From: Paenibacillus thiaminolyticus
Lineage (GTDB): Bacteria > Bacillota > Bacilli > Paenibacillales > Paenibacillaceae
DNA: 64,000 nucleotides
Assembly: GCF_007066085.1 (NCBI RefSeq)
Contig: NZ_CP041405.1
Coordinates: forward strand, 682,001 to 746,000
Reading direction: 5' to 3'
Part shown: piece by piece, positions 8,877 through 17,230 of the stretch
Numbering within the stretch: the first letter of the stretch is position 1
Layout of the letters: each line of letters begins with the position of its first letter
Notes under the pieces: generated by a model
Database searches by the model: none
Seen by the model: only the letters and a program-made list of their open reading frames with translations
What the model was told of the DNA's origin: nothing
Program-made: the position numbers and the translations under genes

Positions 8877-9815
8877 TCACACTGGCTTGCCGAGACGAAT
8901 TCTCGGATCTGCCATCTGATAGCCGATGTCGACCACGAGGTTGACGATGACAACGTTCACGGCCATGAACAGAACATAGCCTTGAATCACAATGTAGTCC
9001 TTCGCAAAAATGGCATCGACGGCAAACTTGCCGAGCCCCGGCCAAGCGAAGATCGTTTCCACGACGACCGCTCCGCCAAGCAAATGGCCGAAATGAATGC
9101 CGAACAGGGTCATGACCGGCAATAGTGCATTACGCAAGGCATGCGACCCGACGATAATATGCTCGGCCAGCCCCCTTGCTCTGGCGGAGCTCACATAGCT
9201 TTGACGGAGGGCATCAATCATGCCGGCACGAATCAGCCGGATATAGGTGCCGGCCAGCCCGAAGCCAAGCGTACAAGCAGGGAGCAGCACGCCGGAATAG
9301 CCATCTGTCCCGGTTACCGGGAACCATTGCAGCTTGACCGCCCCGTAATAGAGTAAGAGCATCCCCAGCCAATAACCGGGCATGGTGACGCTGATCATCG
9401 CCACTGCCCTGCCGATGCGATCGATCCAGCCGTCAGGAAATACCGCTGAAGCGATGCCAAGCGGCAGCGCGATCAGCAGAAGGATGACGATCGCTACCGC
9501 GGCTAGCAGAAGCGTAGCCGGAAGCCGGCCCAGCAGTTCGTCGATGACGGGTCTGCCGCTGCTCACAGAGACGCCCAAATCGAGGTGAAGCACGCGCCAC
9601 AGCCAATGTCCGTATTGGACATAGAACAGCTGATCGAGGCCCAATTCGGAACGCGCTGCCGCGACCGCCTCCGGCGACGGCTGCACGCCGCCGGATCGAA
9701 GCATGATCTCCGCCGAATCGCCAGGGGTCACATGCATCAAACCGAAGGAAATGAGTGAGATGCCGAACAATACAGGCAAGGTCTGCAGCAGCCGCAGCAC
9801 AACATATTTGATCAT
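8877..9815 (-). CDS. ABC importer permease, NikB/OppB-like; first gene of operon
   Basis: 312 residues starting MIKYVVLRLLQTLPVLFGIS, the classical DppB/NikB beginning, followed by MHVTPGDSAEIML and the EAA loop VSSARARGLAEHIIVGSH. Start at 9815 preferred over an upstream alternative at 9848 because family alignments begin with the MxxYxxxRLLQ helix. It is the first gene of a six-gene unit running to 3887; the promoter should lie in 9816-9950, where I found no unambiguous -35/-10 pair. Confidence 0.87.
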   Translation of the reverse strand: MIKYVVLRLLQTLPVLFGISLISFGLMHVTPGDSAEIMLRSGGVQPSPEAVAAARSELGLDQLFYVQYGHWLWRVLHLDLGVSVSSGRPVIDELLGRLPATLLLAAVAIVILLLIALPLGIASAVFPDGWIDRIGRAVAMISVTMPGYWLGMLLLYYGAVKLQWFPVTGTDGYSGVLLPACTLGFGLAGTYIRLIRAGMIDALRQSYVSSARARGLAEHIIVGSHALRNALLPVMTLFGIHFGHLLGGAVVVETIFAWPGLGKFAVDAIFAKDYIVIQGYVLFMAVNVVIVNLVVDIGYQMADPRIRLGKPV

Positions 9816-9954
9816 GACCACGCTCCCCAGGTTCAATGAAGCGACCACAGCATAAGAAAATGGATCGCCCCTTGATCTTATTCGTAATATTTACGAATAG
9901 AGACTTTGCTATTATTACTCATTGCTTCCGGCTCTGTCAATTCTTTTTTTTGAA

Positions 9955-9992
9955 AAAGGAAAAGGGCCCATTCCTTCGTTCGGAATGGACCG
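9955..9992 (-). terminator. intrinsic terminator after the frameshifted small gene
   Basis: Minus strand GGTCCATTCC pairs with GGAATGGGCC around a short loop, then CTTTTCCTTTTTC. It lies 40 bases after the stop of the broken gene at 10032-10290. Confidence 0.7.
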
Positions 9993-10031
9993 CTTTGGTA
10001 TAAGATAGTTTTCGAGTGCCGTGATGCAACG

Positions 10032-10290
10032 CTAAGCGTACGCGGCGATCTGTGCTTCGATGTAGCGCCAGGCGCTCTCCCTGTCCCGATGAAACCATTC
10101 GAACTTGTCGAGCGAATCGGTGCTGTGAAGGCCCAGCAACAGTGTTCTGATCTCTTCCTCGCCATGCGGTCCGACGATGACGGCCAGCGGAAATAGCTCA
10201 TCCGGGACGGTTCGCCGCCGATCCGATGTAATACTTTATCTCGATGCCGCTCATGTCCGCAAGCTGCACTTCGCTAAGAGGCAATGTCAT
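10032..10290 (-). pseudogene. small gene with a frameshift
   Basis: An ATG at 10290 behind GGAGGAAGG opens MTLPLSEVQLADMSGIEIKY and runs into TGA after 31 codons. In the -1/+2 related frame, coding continues without interruption (DELFPLAVIVGPHGEEE through ESAWRYIEAQIAAYA) to a TAG at 10032, followed by a good terminator. The total is 259 bases, not a multiple of three, so one indel near 10205-10225 joins both halves into about 86 residues. It is either a genuine pseudogene or a sequencing error. The family is not recognised. Confidence 0.6.
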
Positions 10291-10345
10291 TTTCCTTCCT
10301 CCCTTATGCTTCCGTCTCCCTTATCGCGGTGAGCGGACTTGACGC

Positions 10346-11785
10346 TCATCCCTCATTCGCTTGTCCAAGATTAGCCGCAATCGTATAAAAATGGAGCCGG
10401 TGCAGCTCACGGAAGCCCGCATTGCGATACAAGCGCAGCGCCTGCTCGTTATCCGCTCGAACGCACAGCGTTATCTTTTCGATCCGGGGGTCTTCGAACA
10501 GATAACCCAACCCCCGCTGGAGCAGCGCCGACCCGATTCCTCTTCCCCGAGCCGAAGGAGCGACGGCAATGAACTCAATCCGGCCTTCGCCGAACTCCGG
10601 CTCCTGCTCCACGTAAATATACCCTTGCAAGCCCTCTTCGTCTTCAAACATAAATACGCAATAATTCTCGTTGATTCGTTCCAAAATGTCCGGGCCGCTG
10701 CAGTACGTTCCGGGAAATACACTCTCATGCAAGCGAAGAAATTCTCCGGAGCGAAGCGATGATAATTCCCGCACGGATGGGTGCGCATGCCTGATATGGA
10801 GCGACCGCTCTCCCTCAAGCACCACCTCCGTGCTCTTCAACTCGGCCCCAAGCTGCATCATCCATTGCTGGGCATTCCCGTTCATCTCGTTATAAAAGCC
10901 GTAAAACGTATCCACCCGATACGCCAGCTCGTTCCTCATTCGGTGCCACAGCTGCATGGCGCGCTGCTGCCATTGTTCCTCCGGACAGCTTAGGAACGGC
11001 CCCCATATCTCCGCTGACCGCCCGCCCGCATCGATATCCAGTCCAAGCGCTCCAACCAGCTCGCCTCGTTCCACTTGTACGGCGAAGGCTTCATCCAGAG
11101 CAGAGAATTCATGCTCAAGCGCATGCTCGATCTCGTCCGGCTCCTGACCGCAATAGCCGACATGATGCTTCAAGTCCCGATTCAAGCCGGCGATGAACGA
11201 AGCGAGCGCACGCTTGTCCGGGAACGCGCTGGCACACTCAGCCGCGGAAGATTCGTTAACGGATTCAGCGCCGGTCTGGTCTACCTGATCCCATACCATT
11301 GCAATCTCGGTATGCTTGGCGTCTCCAATCTGAATCTCCTTCGTATTCCGGGCCCAGCCTCCCATCCTCTCGTAAAAGGCAATGGCCGGATTCCCTTCCA
11401 GCACCCATAAATACAGCGAGGTATGTCCCTTCTCTCTCAAATCGGCAACCATCCGCTCGAACAGCATCCTGCCCCAGCCTCTTCCCTGGACTTCCGCCAA
11501 TAAATAGACGGCGTAGAGTTCATAGTCACACCCCATCTCCGGCTCCCGGCTCTTGCCGGCATGGAGGAAGCCGACAATCCCCTGCTCCTCCGTCTCGGCG
11601 ACAATGAGCGTCTGATCGGGGGGCAGCTGGGCCAATATGCTGTCCCACATTAGCTTGCGGCGCTCTACGCGCAGGGATTGTAGAAATTTTTCCGGCACCA
11701 AGCCCGAGTATGTAGTCAGCCAGCTGTCCACATGAACCTGGGCGATGGCTGCCGCATCGTCTGCGGAAGCAGTTCTTATCCTCAT
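10346..11785 (-). CDS. tandem GNAT acetyltransferase (two-domain fusion)
   Basis: 479 residues with two GNAT modules. The N-terminal one (residues 1-165) has the acetyl-CoA loop VQGRGWGRMLFERM and the NPAIAFYERMGG end. The C-terminal module (about 330-479) has SARGRGIGSALLQRGL and NEQALRLYRNAGF. The section between (about 190-330) resembles the N-terminal half of a second GNAT domain pair seen in mycothiol-synthase-like proteins. GNAT enzymes acetylate amines with acetyl-CoA; the substrate here is unknown. The gene stands alone, with GGAGG 11 bases before the ATG. Confidence 0.8.
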   Translation of the reverse strand: MRIRTASADDAAAIAQVHVDSWLTTYSGLVPEKFLQSLRVERRKLMWDSILAQLPPDQTLIVAETEEQGIVGFLHAGKSREPEMGCDYELYAVYLLAEVQGRGWGRMLFERMVADLREKGHTSLYLWVLEGNPAIAFYERMGGWARNTKEIQIGDAKHTEIAMVWDQVDQTGAESVNESSAAECASAFPDKRALASFIAGLNRDLKHHVGYCGQEPDEIEHALEHEFSALDEAFAVQVERGELVGALGLDIDAGGRSAEIWGPFLSCPEEQWQQRAMQLWHRMRNELAYRVDTFYGFYNEMNGNAQQWMMQLGAELKSTEVVLEGERSLHIRHAHPSVRELSSLRSGEFLRLHESVFPGTYCSGPDILERINENYCVFMFEDEEGLQGYIYVEQEPEFGEGRIEFIAVAPSARGRGIGSALLQRGLGYLFEDPRIEKITLCVRADNEQALRLYRNAGFRELHRLHFYTIAANLGQANEG

Positions 11786-11988
11786 AGCGCAACGAACCTC
11801 CTGATCGTGGAATGCACTGCGAATCCGGAAGCAGAATCATTCCTTCATTTTATTTAACTAGATCGATCTCATTCTCAGCGCCACAAGCGCAATCAAGCCC
11901 TCCCAATATCATCCACAAGCCGGGCGTAAATTCGCCGTGCCTTCCCGGCACGAACATCATAGTGTAATGATAAAGGAGGGGAGCACCA

Positions 11989-12219
11989 ATGGAAGCTTAT
12001 CATAATTGCTTATATTGCATGAACAAAAAAGTCCGCATTCTGACAGTGGACCGCAAAGAATATGTCGGAACGATTGTGAATGTGGATAGAGAGAATGTCT
12101 ATTTGCGGCCTGAAGCGAGAGGCGGCAAAGTCAAGACTTCCGGATTCTACCCCTACTCTTCCAGCAACGATATTATTACACTCAGCTTATTCGTCCTGCT
12201 TGCTATCGCATTGCTGTAA
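11989..12219 (+). CDS. small hypothetical protein with C-terminal membrane anchor
   Basis: 76 residues. The first 50 include VRILTVDRKEYVGTIVNVDRENVYLRP, which looks like a short SH3/Sm-like beta-barrel segment, and the last 15 residues are a hydrophobic helix (LSLFVLLAIALL). AAAGGAGGGG lies eight bases before the ATG, so expression is very likely. It is flanked by oppositely oriented genes and is monocistronic. Function is unknown; similar small proteins are common in Paenibacillus and Bacillus, but I cannot name the family. Confidence 0.72.
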   Translation: MEAYHNCLYCMNKKVRILTVDRKEYVGTIVNVDRENVYLRPEARGGKVKTSGFYPYSSSNDIITLSLFVLLAIALL

Positions 12220-12227
12220 CGCGACTA

Positions 12228-12248
12228 GGCCCGGCATGCTGCCGGGCC
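12228..12248 (+). terminator. GC-rich hairpin after the small protein gene
   Basis: GGCCCGGCA/TGCCGGGCC with a three-base loop nine bases after the stop at 12219. The following sequence is only moderately T-rich, so termination efficiency is uncertain. Confidence 0.5.
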
Positions 12249-12310
12249 AGTTGCTTGCCCTTGCCCTACGAAGAAGCTCTGCGTGAAAAGACATGGATGC
12301 GCTTCCGACG

Positions 12311-13099
12311 TTAGAGCTTATCCGCCACGATGATATAAGATTTCGGTATACCCTTATCAAAACCGTCGCACGAAAGGTTCGGCAATTCCTCCAATGATTT
12401 CACATAAAGCCCTTCCGCCGCGATCGAGGTCACGATTTCGCCCATTGTCCAGTTCCGCAGCCGCACCTTGCGGGCTGCATTCGGGACAGCACACCTATCC
12501 AGATATTTGGTATAGGCAACTTCTTTTTCAATGAGCGACGTATCGAAGTAGTCTCCCGTCACTTTATGCTTTCGAATATTCGCCGTCGTTCCTCGGGAAG
12601 AAATCAGCTTCGTCGATACGGGATGAAAATCCTGCAAAATCAACCTGCCTCCCTGGATCAACAGGCGGGAGACCACGTCGAACAGAGGGCCCAGCTCCTG
12701 AAAATAATGGAGAATCCCCTTCTCCATCAGCACGATGTCATATGATTGCGTTAACTCGCATGCGGGCAGCTGCAGCACATCAGCCACGATATATTGAATG
12801 CGAACGCCCGCTTCCCCTGCCAGCTCCTTCGCATAGCACTCGTTAGCGGCCGAGAAATCCACGATCGTGACCTCCGCCCCCAGCAAAGCAAGGGCCACGG
12901 CCTTGCTGCCATTTGAACCGAGAAGATTGATAACCCTCTTCCGTCGTACATCCCCTGCATATTTATATAATTCTCCGATCCGCTTCGCCGGGTCTTTTTT
13001 GATCCGGGCCGCTGCTTCTTCCGGCTGGCCGAAGCGATTCAGCCACGCTTGATATGCATTGGCATTCCATGATGCTTGATTCCCTTGTATCGTCTCCAT
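12311..13099 (-). CDS. SAM-dependent methyltransferase
   Basis: 262 residues with a class I methyltransferase core: motif I region VINLLGSNGSKAVALALLGAEVTIVDFS, then VADVLQLP and LIQGGRLILQDFHP. Motif I (LLGSNGSK) departs from the usual DLGCGTG but is the form seen in a subgroup of Bacillales methyltransferases. GGAGGATG precedes the ATG. The substrate is unknown. Upstream it is separated from the XRE regulator gene by about 250 bases that hold only promoter-like AT-rich repeats (ACATATAGTAACATATAGG at about 13200) and no gene I can support. Confidence 0.75.
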   Translation of the reverse strand: METIQGNQASWNANAYQAWLNRFGQPEEAAARIKKDPAKRIGELYKYAGDVRRKRVINLLGSNGSKAVALALLGAEVTIVDFSAANECYAKELAGEAGVRIQYIVADVLQLPACELTQSYDIVLMEKGILHYFQELGPLFDVVSRLLIQGGRLILQDFHPVSTKLISSRGTTANIRKHKVTGDYFDTSLIEKEVAYTKYLDRCAVPNAARKVRLRNWTMGEIVTSIAAEGLYVKSLEELPNLSCDGFDKGIPKSYIIVADKL

Positions 13100-13352
13100 T
13101 CGACATCCTCCATCCTATTCCGTTCGATGTTATGCGGTTGCGGAGATAGAATTGAACAATGGAATCACCTCGGCCTTCCGATTGGGTAGTGGTACGGTAA
13201 CATATAGTAACATATAGGATATCTGCATGAATGGAGACACAGCTTCGTTATTCCCTGCCTATCGATTAATCAAGTACTGCGCCGCCTCCCAAAGATCAGC
13301 GGCGGCTTGAAGCAGCATACCTATGCCCGGCTTCCTGCAGGCGCAGCCCGCC

Positions 13353-13931
13353 CTAAATGGAAGACTTGGGGCTAGAGACGTTAGAATATAGAATTGATAC
13401 GGCGATCTCGCAGATTTCATCGGTGTTGTTTTTGTAAATATGTCCGGTCTCCGCCGAGAAGGAGATGGCATCGCCCTTGCTTAACGTGCTCGTCTCCGGC
13501 CCGATCTCGATCGTCAGCGTTCCCTCAAATACGGTGATCGACTCGATCACCCCCAGACCGTGCGGCTCCGATTGATAGGAGCAGCCCGGAAGCAGCCGGG
13601 CCCGGAACGTCTCCAGCGAGACGCCAGGCGCCGCATATGTGTTGTACGCCTCGAAGCGCTTGTTGTCTTCTCGGAACTGGGGCTGCTCCTCCGCCCGCAC
13701 CACCTTCAGGGACGGATTCTCGAATATGAACGCCGTGAGCGGCACCTGCAAGCCGGAAGCTATCTTCCACAGCGTAGCGACCGTAGGGTTCGAGCTGCCG
13801 CGCTCAATCTGGCCAAGCATCGGCTTGCTTACGCCCGTAAGCTCCGCCAGATCATCCAGCGTCAGGTTCAGCTGCTGCCGATAGTGACGAAGACGCTTGC
13901 CGATCCGGTCTGAGATTAAATCTTTTTCCAT
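13353..13931 (-). CDS. XRE-cupin transcription regulator
   Basis: 192 residues: an N-terminal helix-turn-helix (about 10-65, LTLDDLAELTGVSKPMLGQIERGSSNPTV... shortened here) and a C-terminal cupin (about 110-185, VFEGTLTIEIG, LSKGDAISF, HIYKN). This architecture binds a small ligand through the cupin and controls neighbouring genes. It is divergent from azlCD, with 148 bases between, and members next to azlCD are commonly their regulators; control of azlCD is therefore a strong contextual inference. GGGAGG is placed six bases before the ATG. Confidence 0.87.
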   Translation of the reverse strand: MEKDLISDRIGKRLRHYRQQLNLTLDDLAELTGVSKPMLGQIERGSSNPTVATLWKIASGLQVPLTAFIFENPSLKVVRAEEQPQFREDNKRFEAYNTYAAPGVSLETFRARLLPGCSYQSEPHGLGVIESITVFEGTLTIEIGPETSTLSKGDAISFSAETGHIYKNNTDEICEIAVSILYSNVSSPKSSI

Positions 13932-14025
13932 AGTTCCTCCCAGATGCAGAGATGTTCAAAATTCAAACACTTTCACAATAACATGACAAAAATTAGACAT
14001 AAAAGTAGTTGCTTCCGTCTGTCGG

Positions 14026-14061
14026 TATGTTATATTATATCTCGGGACTTACGATAACATA
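14026..14061. promoter_or_regulatory. inverted repeat in the azlC leader
   Basis: TATGTTAT and ATAACATA form eight-base arms around 20 bases, immediately before the AGAGGAG ribosome binding site of azlC. It could be an operator for the XRE-cupin regulator or an mRNA hairpin; a possible -35 (TTGCTT) lies about 16 bases before a TATATT overlapping the first arm. Confidence 0.4.
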
Positions 14062-14079
14062 TTAGAGGAGCATACCGGA

Positions 14080-14790
14080 ATGTCGGGCTATGTATCATCC
14101 ACAATACCAAAGACTATACCACTGCGAAAAGGGTTTACGAAAGCCGTTTTCGATGTATTTCCGCTTGCGGTGAGCGTGTTCACGTATGGTCTTGCGTTCG
14201 GCGCGCTGGCCAACAACGCTAATCATTTCACATGGTTGGAGACGATTGTGATGTCCTTATTTGTCGTGTCTGGCGCGGGCCAATTCACGATCCTGTCCTT
14301 ACTCCAGCAGGATGCGGCCCTGTGGACGATCGCCCTTAGCACGTTTCTAATCAATGCCCGTTATATCATCTATACCTTGTCTGTGGGCCGCGAGCTTGAA
14401 TCATGCCGCCGGGGACAGCCGCTCTGGCTGTGCCACATCATTACGGACGAGAGCTACAGCGTGTCCATGATGGAGGCGCAGCGCGGCAAGCTCAGTGTCG
14501 CCTACGTTGCAGGCGCTGGCTGCACCGTATTCCTGTCATGGGTTCTGAGCTCGGCTGTCGGGTACCAGATCGGTGGATTCATCCAGGACCCTGCCCGGTT
14601 CGGCCTGGACTTCGCCTTCACGGCGGCCTTCCTCGGCCTGCTTGTCGTCATGCTTAAGCGACGCAGCCACGCCGCCGCAGCCGGACTCGCGATTGCCGCC
14701 TCCGTGCTTGCTTATCCTTGGTTCGGCACGTCCGGAGCGGTGTTCGCCGGAGCGGCGGCCGCATTTGCCGTAGGAGTGTATGCCAGATGA
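14080..14790 (+). CDS. azlC: branched-chain amino acid exporter large subunit
   Basis: 236 residues, polytopic membrane protein of the AzlC family with characteristic GLAFGALANNA, VVSGAGQF and NARYIIYTLS motifs and about six helices. With AzlD it exports branched-chain amino acids (and toxic analogues such as azaleucine). AGAGGAG precedes the ATG. Its stop codon overlaps the azlD start as ATGA, so the two subunits are translationally coupled. Divergent from an XRE-cupin regulator. Confidence 0.9.
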   Translation: MSGYVSSTIPKTIPLRKGFTKAVFDVFPLAVSVFTYGLAFGALANNANHFTWLETIVMSLFVVSGAGQFTILSLLQQDAALWTIALSTFLINARYIIYTLSVGRELESCRRGQPLWLCHIITDESYSVSMMEAQRGKLSVAYVAGAGCTVFLSWVLSSAVGYQIGGFIQDPARFGLDFAFTAAFLGLLVVMLKRRSHAAAAGLAIAASVLAYPWFGTSGAVFAGAAAAFAVGVYAR

Positions 14791-15104
14791 TCTCGCTGCC
14801 AATCCTTATCGTCATCTGCGTTGCCGCCGCAGCGACCTACCTGACCCGGTATCCGAGCATGGCGCTCGCCCGGTACATCAAGATGTCGCCCAGCATCGAA
14901 CGCGGCTTCCGCTATGTGCCGATCGGCGTATTCGCCGCGCTCGTCGCTCCAGCCATCTTCTACCACCCGACCGTCGACGGCCGGATCGAATGGATGTATT
15001 ATGTAGCGGTCGTCGTGACCAGCCTGACCGCTTGGCTTAGCAAAAGCCCGCTCTGGGCGATGGTCGCCGGCGTGCTCGTCATTGCGCTGCTGCGGCTGAT
15101 CTAG
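14787..15104 (+). CDS. azlD: branched-chain amino acid exporter small subunit
   Basis: 105 residues, three or four hydrophobic helices, with the AzlD signatures YLTRYPSM and YVPIGVFAALVAP. It starts at the ATG overlapping the azlC stop. Partner of AzlC in the inner membrane export complex. Confidence 0.9.
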   Translation: MISLPILIVICVAAAATYLTRYPSMALARYIKMSPSIERGFRYVPIGVFAALVAPAIFYHPTVDGRIEWMYYVAVVVTSLTAWLSKSPLWAMVAGVLVIALLRLI

Positions 15105-15126
15105 TTCAGCGGCCGCGTTCCGATTG

Positions 15127-15152
15127 AAGCGCATTCCAGCAGGAATGCGCTT
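15127..15152. terminator. hairpin between convergent azlD and peptidase genes
   Basis: AAGCGCATTCC/GGAATGCGCTT, an 11-base perfect stem with a four-base loop, placed between two convergent stop codons; probably works in both directions although T-tracts are short. Confidence 0.65.
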
Positions 15153-15168
15153 GTAGCCATTCCTACGA

Positions 15169-15819
15169 TTACAGCTCCTGTCGGGCGAAGCGGTACAGCC
15201 CCTCGCCTTCCGTTTGCACAAGCTCTTCGTTCATGAAATACACCCCCGTACCGTCATCCAGCCCATACCCAATGGATACCCCGGTCCGCAGAACTGCCGC
15301 CTTCAGGTTCTCCTCCTCACTCCATTGCGTGTAATGGACGCTAACTACGGCATCGCGGAGCAAACCCAATCCTTGAAGGAACAGATTCGTATTGCTGGCA
15401 TTATCGATTGCCGGAATGACGCAGTCGGCCGGGCTGATCAAGGCGCCGGCGGAGAAGCCTGCCACCGGAACGCCCTTGCCATACATGTCCTGGATAACGC
15501 TCCCCAGCACCGTATCGACAATATGACTCCGATACCGCTCCGTATCCCCGCCGCAGATGACGATTCCGTGGCAGCCGAGCAGCTGCTCAATCGCCGTCCG
15601 CGAAGGCTGGGGAGTTAGCGCCAAATACATAAATTCGGTCAATCCGTTCCGTTCCAGCACCTCTGTGCAGGTCGGCATATACTCTCGCCATCCGTCTCTC
15701 TCGATGAATAATATCGCTGTCTTCCCCTTCCTGGCTGAAGCGATTGCCGCGAACTTCCTTCCCAGCTCTTCCCCGAACGGCGGTCCCCCGCCAAATAGAA
15801 ACAGATGACGATCCTTCAT
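15169..15819 (-). CDS. peptidase E / cyanophycinase-like (S51) protein
   Basis: 216 residues of the class I glutamine-amidotransferase-like S51 group. The nucleophile elbow GFSAGALI puts the likely catalytic Ser at residue 123; ICGGDTERY before it is the typical strand-loop. S51 members cut Asp-X dipeptides or related isopeptide bonds in the cytoplasm; the exact substrate is unknown. AAGGAGTAG precedes the ATG. The gene is monocistronic and convergent with azlCD. Confidence 0.82.
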   Translation of the reverse strand: MKDRHLFLFGGGPPFGEELGRKFAAIASARKGKTAILFIERDGWREYMPTCTEVLERNGLTEFMYLALTPQPSRTAIEQLLGCHGIVICGGDTERYRSHIVDTVLGSVIQDMYGKGVPVAGFSAGALISPADCVIPAIDNASNTNLFLQGLGLLRDAVVSVHYTQWSEEENLKAAVLRTGVSIGYGLDDGTGVYFMNEELVQTEGEGLYRFARQEL

Positions 15820-15839
15820 TCGATCTACTCCTTCCTTGT

Positions 15840-16143
15840 ACGAATGATAATTACAATATTATGGCTCTTCGCGATGATGCCGCTTCCCGATTCCGGCTGC
15901 GTTGGACGGCAGCTTAGGAACCGCATCGAGAAGGCAGGCGTCGGTAATAAATAGCTTGACTGTCCGGCCCGTATATCCCTCCTCCCCCTTGCGTGCAACC
16001 GCTGTCTTTCTTTACCATATCAGAAAAAAGAGCGTATTAGAAGGCTCTCATTCAACATGATATTCGCTCCCCGGCGACGACCGCTGGACGCATCCCGTCC
16101 GGAGCGGCGCCGGGATGAAGCCGCTGACCGCCATGCGCCATTG
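15840..16143. other. 304-base intergenic stretch, possible coding remnant
   Basis: No gene with a start codon was found. On the minus strand a stop-free frame of 50 codons (16011 to 15859) reads in a coding-like way (GRTVKLFITDACLLDAV) but has no ATG, GTG or TTG, so it may be the 3' remnant of a lost gene. A weak hairpin with a six-T tail on the minus strand (about 16024-16050) follows the kinase-GNAT gene. Confidence 0.3.
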
Positions 16144-17079
16144 TTAGCAGGCCCGCTTATAATAGATAATCTCCGGGTCCCCTTCATCCAGATTGTCAAT
16201 CATGCCGCTTCTCACGAAACCGAGCGATTCGCAGACACGCTGCATCGCGATATTGGATTCGTTCGTCGAGGTGAACAACTTCGGCGTCGGACTGCAGCGC
16301 TCGATATATTGAATCATGCTCCGGGCAGCCCCCCGCCTCCGGAATCGGGGAGCGACGATGACGAGCGCGATGAAGCAATGGCCGAAGAAGGAGTTCTCGT
16401 ACACGGCGAAGCCCGCAACCTCCCGGCCGCTTCGGGCCACGATGCAGGTGCCGTTATAGATGGCCTGCGCAATATAATCCCGCCGGCTGTCATTACCGAT
16501 TACGCTCTGATCGATCCGGCACACCGCCTCCCGATCCGCCATGTCCGCCGGTTCAACGACGAGATCCTGCTCTCCCGCCGGGACATCGTCAGACCAGCGG
16601 CTCCGCACCCATTGCGCGATACGCTCCGCCACCTTGGAAGGCGGTTCAAGGCCGGTGTCTATCGCGTGCGTGTGCATGGGAGGCTCCTCGAAGGTATCCC
16701 CATGGGAAAGGAGCCAAGGTGCGAAGCTGCGCTGCTCCTCGATCATGTCTTCATCCCGGTTCATCGCCTGCAATCTCTCCTCACGCCCCGCTTCGATGCT
16801 GTGCAGGTTCAAGAGGTGAATCCGGCTGAACTTATCGGCGCAGTCGCATTCCTCCAACTTCTCCGGCGTTATCGCGCCGCACAGCACGGTCCCTCTGCCG
16901 CCCTGAGCGATGCTGTATGCGATGCGCAGCCAATTGTTCGTGGCAGCCAGCCCGTCTTCATGCTCGAGAATGTCCATGTCGAACACATCGAACTCGGGCA
17001 AGAGCTCACGGATGATTGGAGCTGTGGCTGATTTTCCCGTGCCGCTGGCTCCGGTTACGATAAATAAAGGGAGTCTCAT
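16144..17079 (-). CDS. P-loop kinase-like domain fused to GNAT acetyltransferase
   Basis: 311 residues. Residues 1-170 are a P-loop NTPase: Walker A GASGTGKS at 10-17, nucleotide-kinase-like FDMDILEHED and a terminal helix (SKVAERIAQWVRSRW). Residues 180-311 are a GNAT domain with the acetyl-CoA loop VAPRFRRRGAARSM and NIAMQRVCESLGF. The start at 17079 (six codons inside the longest frame) is chosen for the GGAG and for MRLPLFIVTGASG, where such kinases usually begin. The substrate of neither domain is known; the pairing suggests phosphorylation and acetylation of one small molecule or antibiotic, an inference. Confidence 0.78.
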   Translation of the reverse strand: MRLPLFIVTGASGTGKSATAPIIRELLPEFDVFDMDILEHEDGLAATNNWLRIAYSIAQGGRGTVLCGAITPEKLEECDCADKFSRIHLLNLHSIEAGREERLQAMNRDEDMIEEQRSFAPWLLSHGDTFEEPPMHTHAIDTGLEPPSKVAERIAQWVRSRWSDDVPAGEQDLVVEPADMADREAVCRIDQSVIGNDSRRDYIAQAIYNGTCIVARSGREVAGFAVYENSFFGHCFIALVIVAPRFRRRGAARSMIQYIERCSPTPKLFTSTNESNIAMQRVCESLGFVRSGMIDNLDEGDPEIIYYKRAC

Positions 17080-17097
17080 GGCTTCGTCTCCGTTCAA

Positions 17098-17207
17098 TTA
17101 ATACGATTTCGTTTTTGCCGCCGGATCGCATATTTCCTTCACCGTCTTCACGACGGCATCAGGCTGATAAATAGAAATGGCGGCTTCGCCTTTATCCGCC
17201 TCGCCTC
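17098..17207 (-). pseudogene. 3' remnant of an unidentified gene
   Basis: The minus-strand frame ending at the TAA at 17098-17100 reads GEADKGEAAISIYQPDAV then VKTVKEICDPAAKTKSY, a clearly protein-like C terminus, but it has no start and runs backwards through the palindrome into the GNAT gene in another frame. It therefore looks like the surviving end of a gene truncated when the GNAT gene or the palindrome arrived. The family is not identified. Confidence 0.45.
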
Positions 17208-17230
17208 TAACCCAACATGTTGGGTTAGAG
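17205..17230. repeat. 26-base perfect palindrome at the end of the GNAT gene
   Basis: CTCTAACCCAACATG TTGGGTTAGAG reads the same on both strands without a loop and contains the GNAT stop codon. It could fold as a terminator hairpin, though no T-tract follows, or mark a recombination joint with the gene remnant next to it. Confidence 0.6.

Noticed and set aside
9878..10201. 107-codon minus-strand frame upstream of the ABC importer
   Set aside because: It starts inside the frameshifted small gene, crosses its terminator and has unnatural composition.
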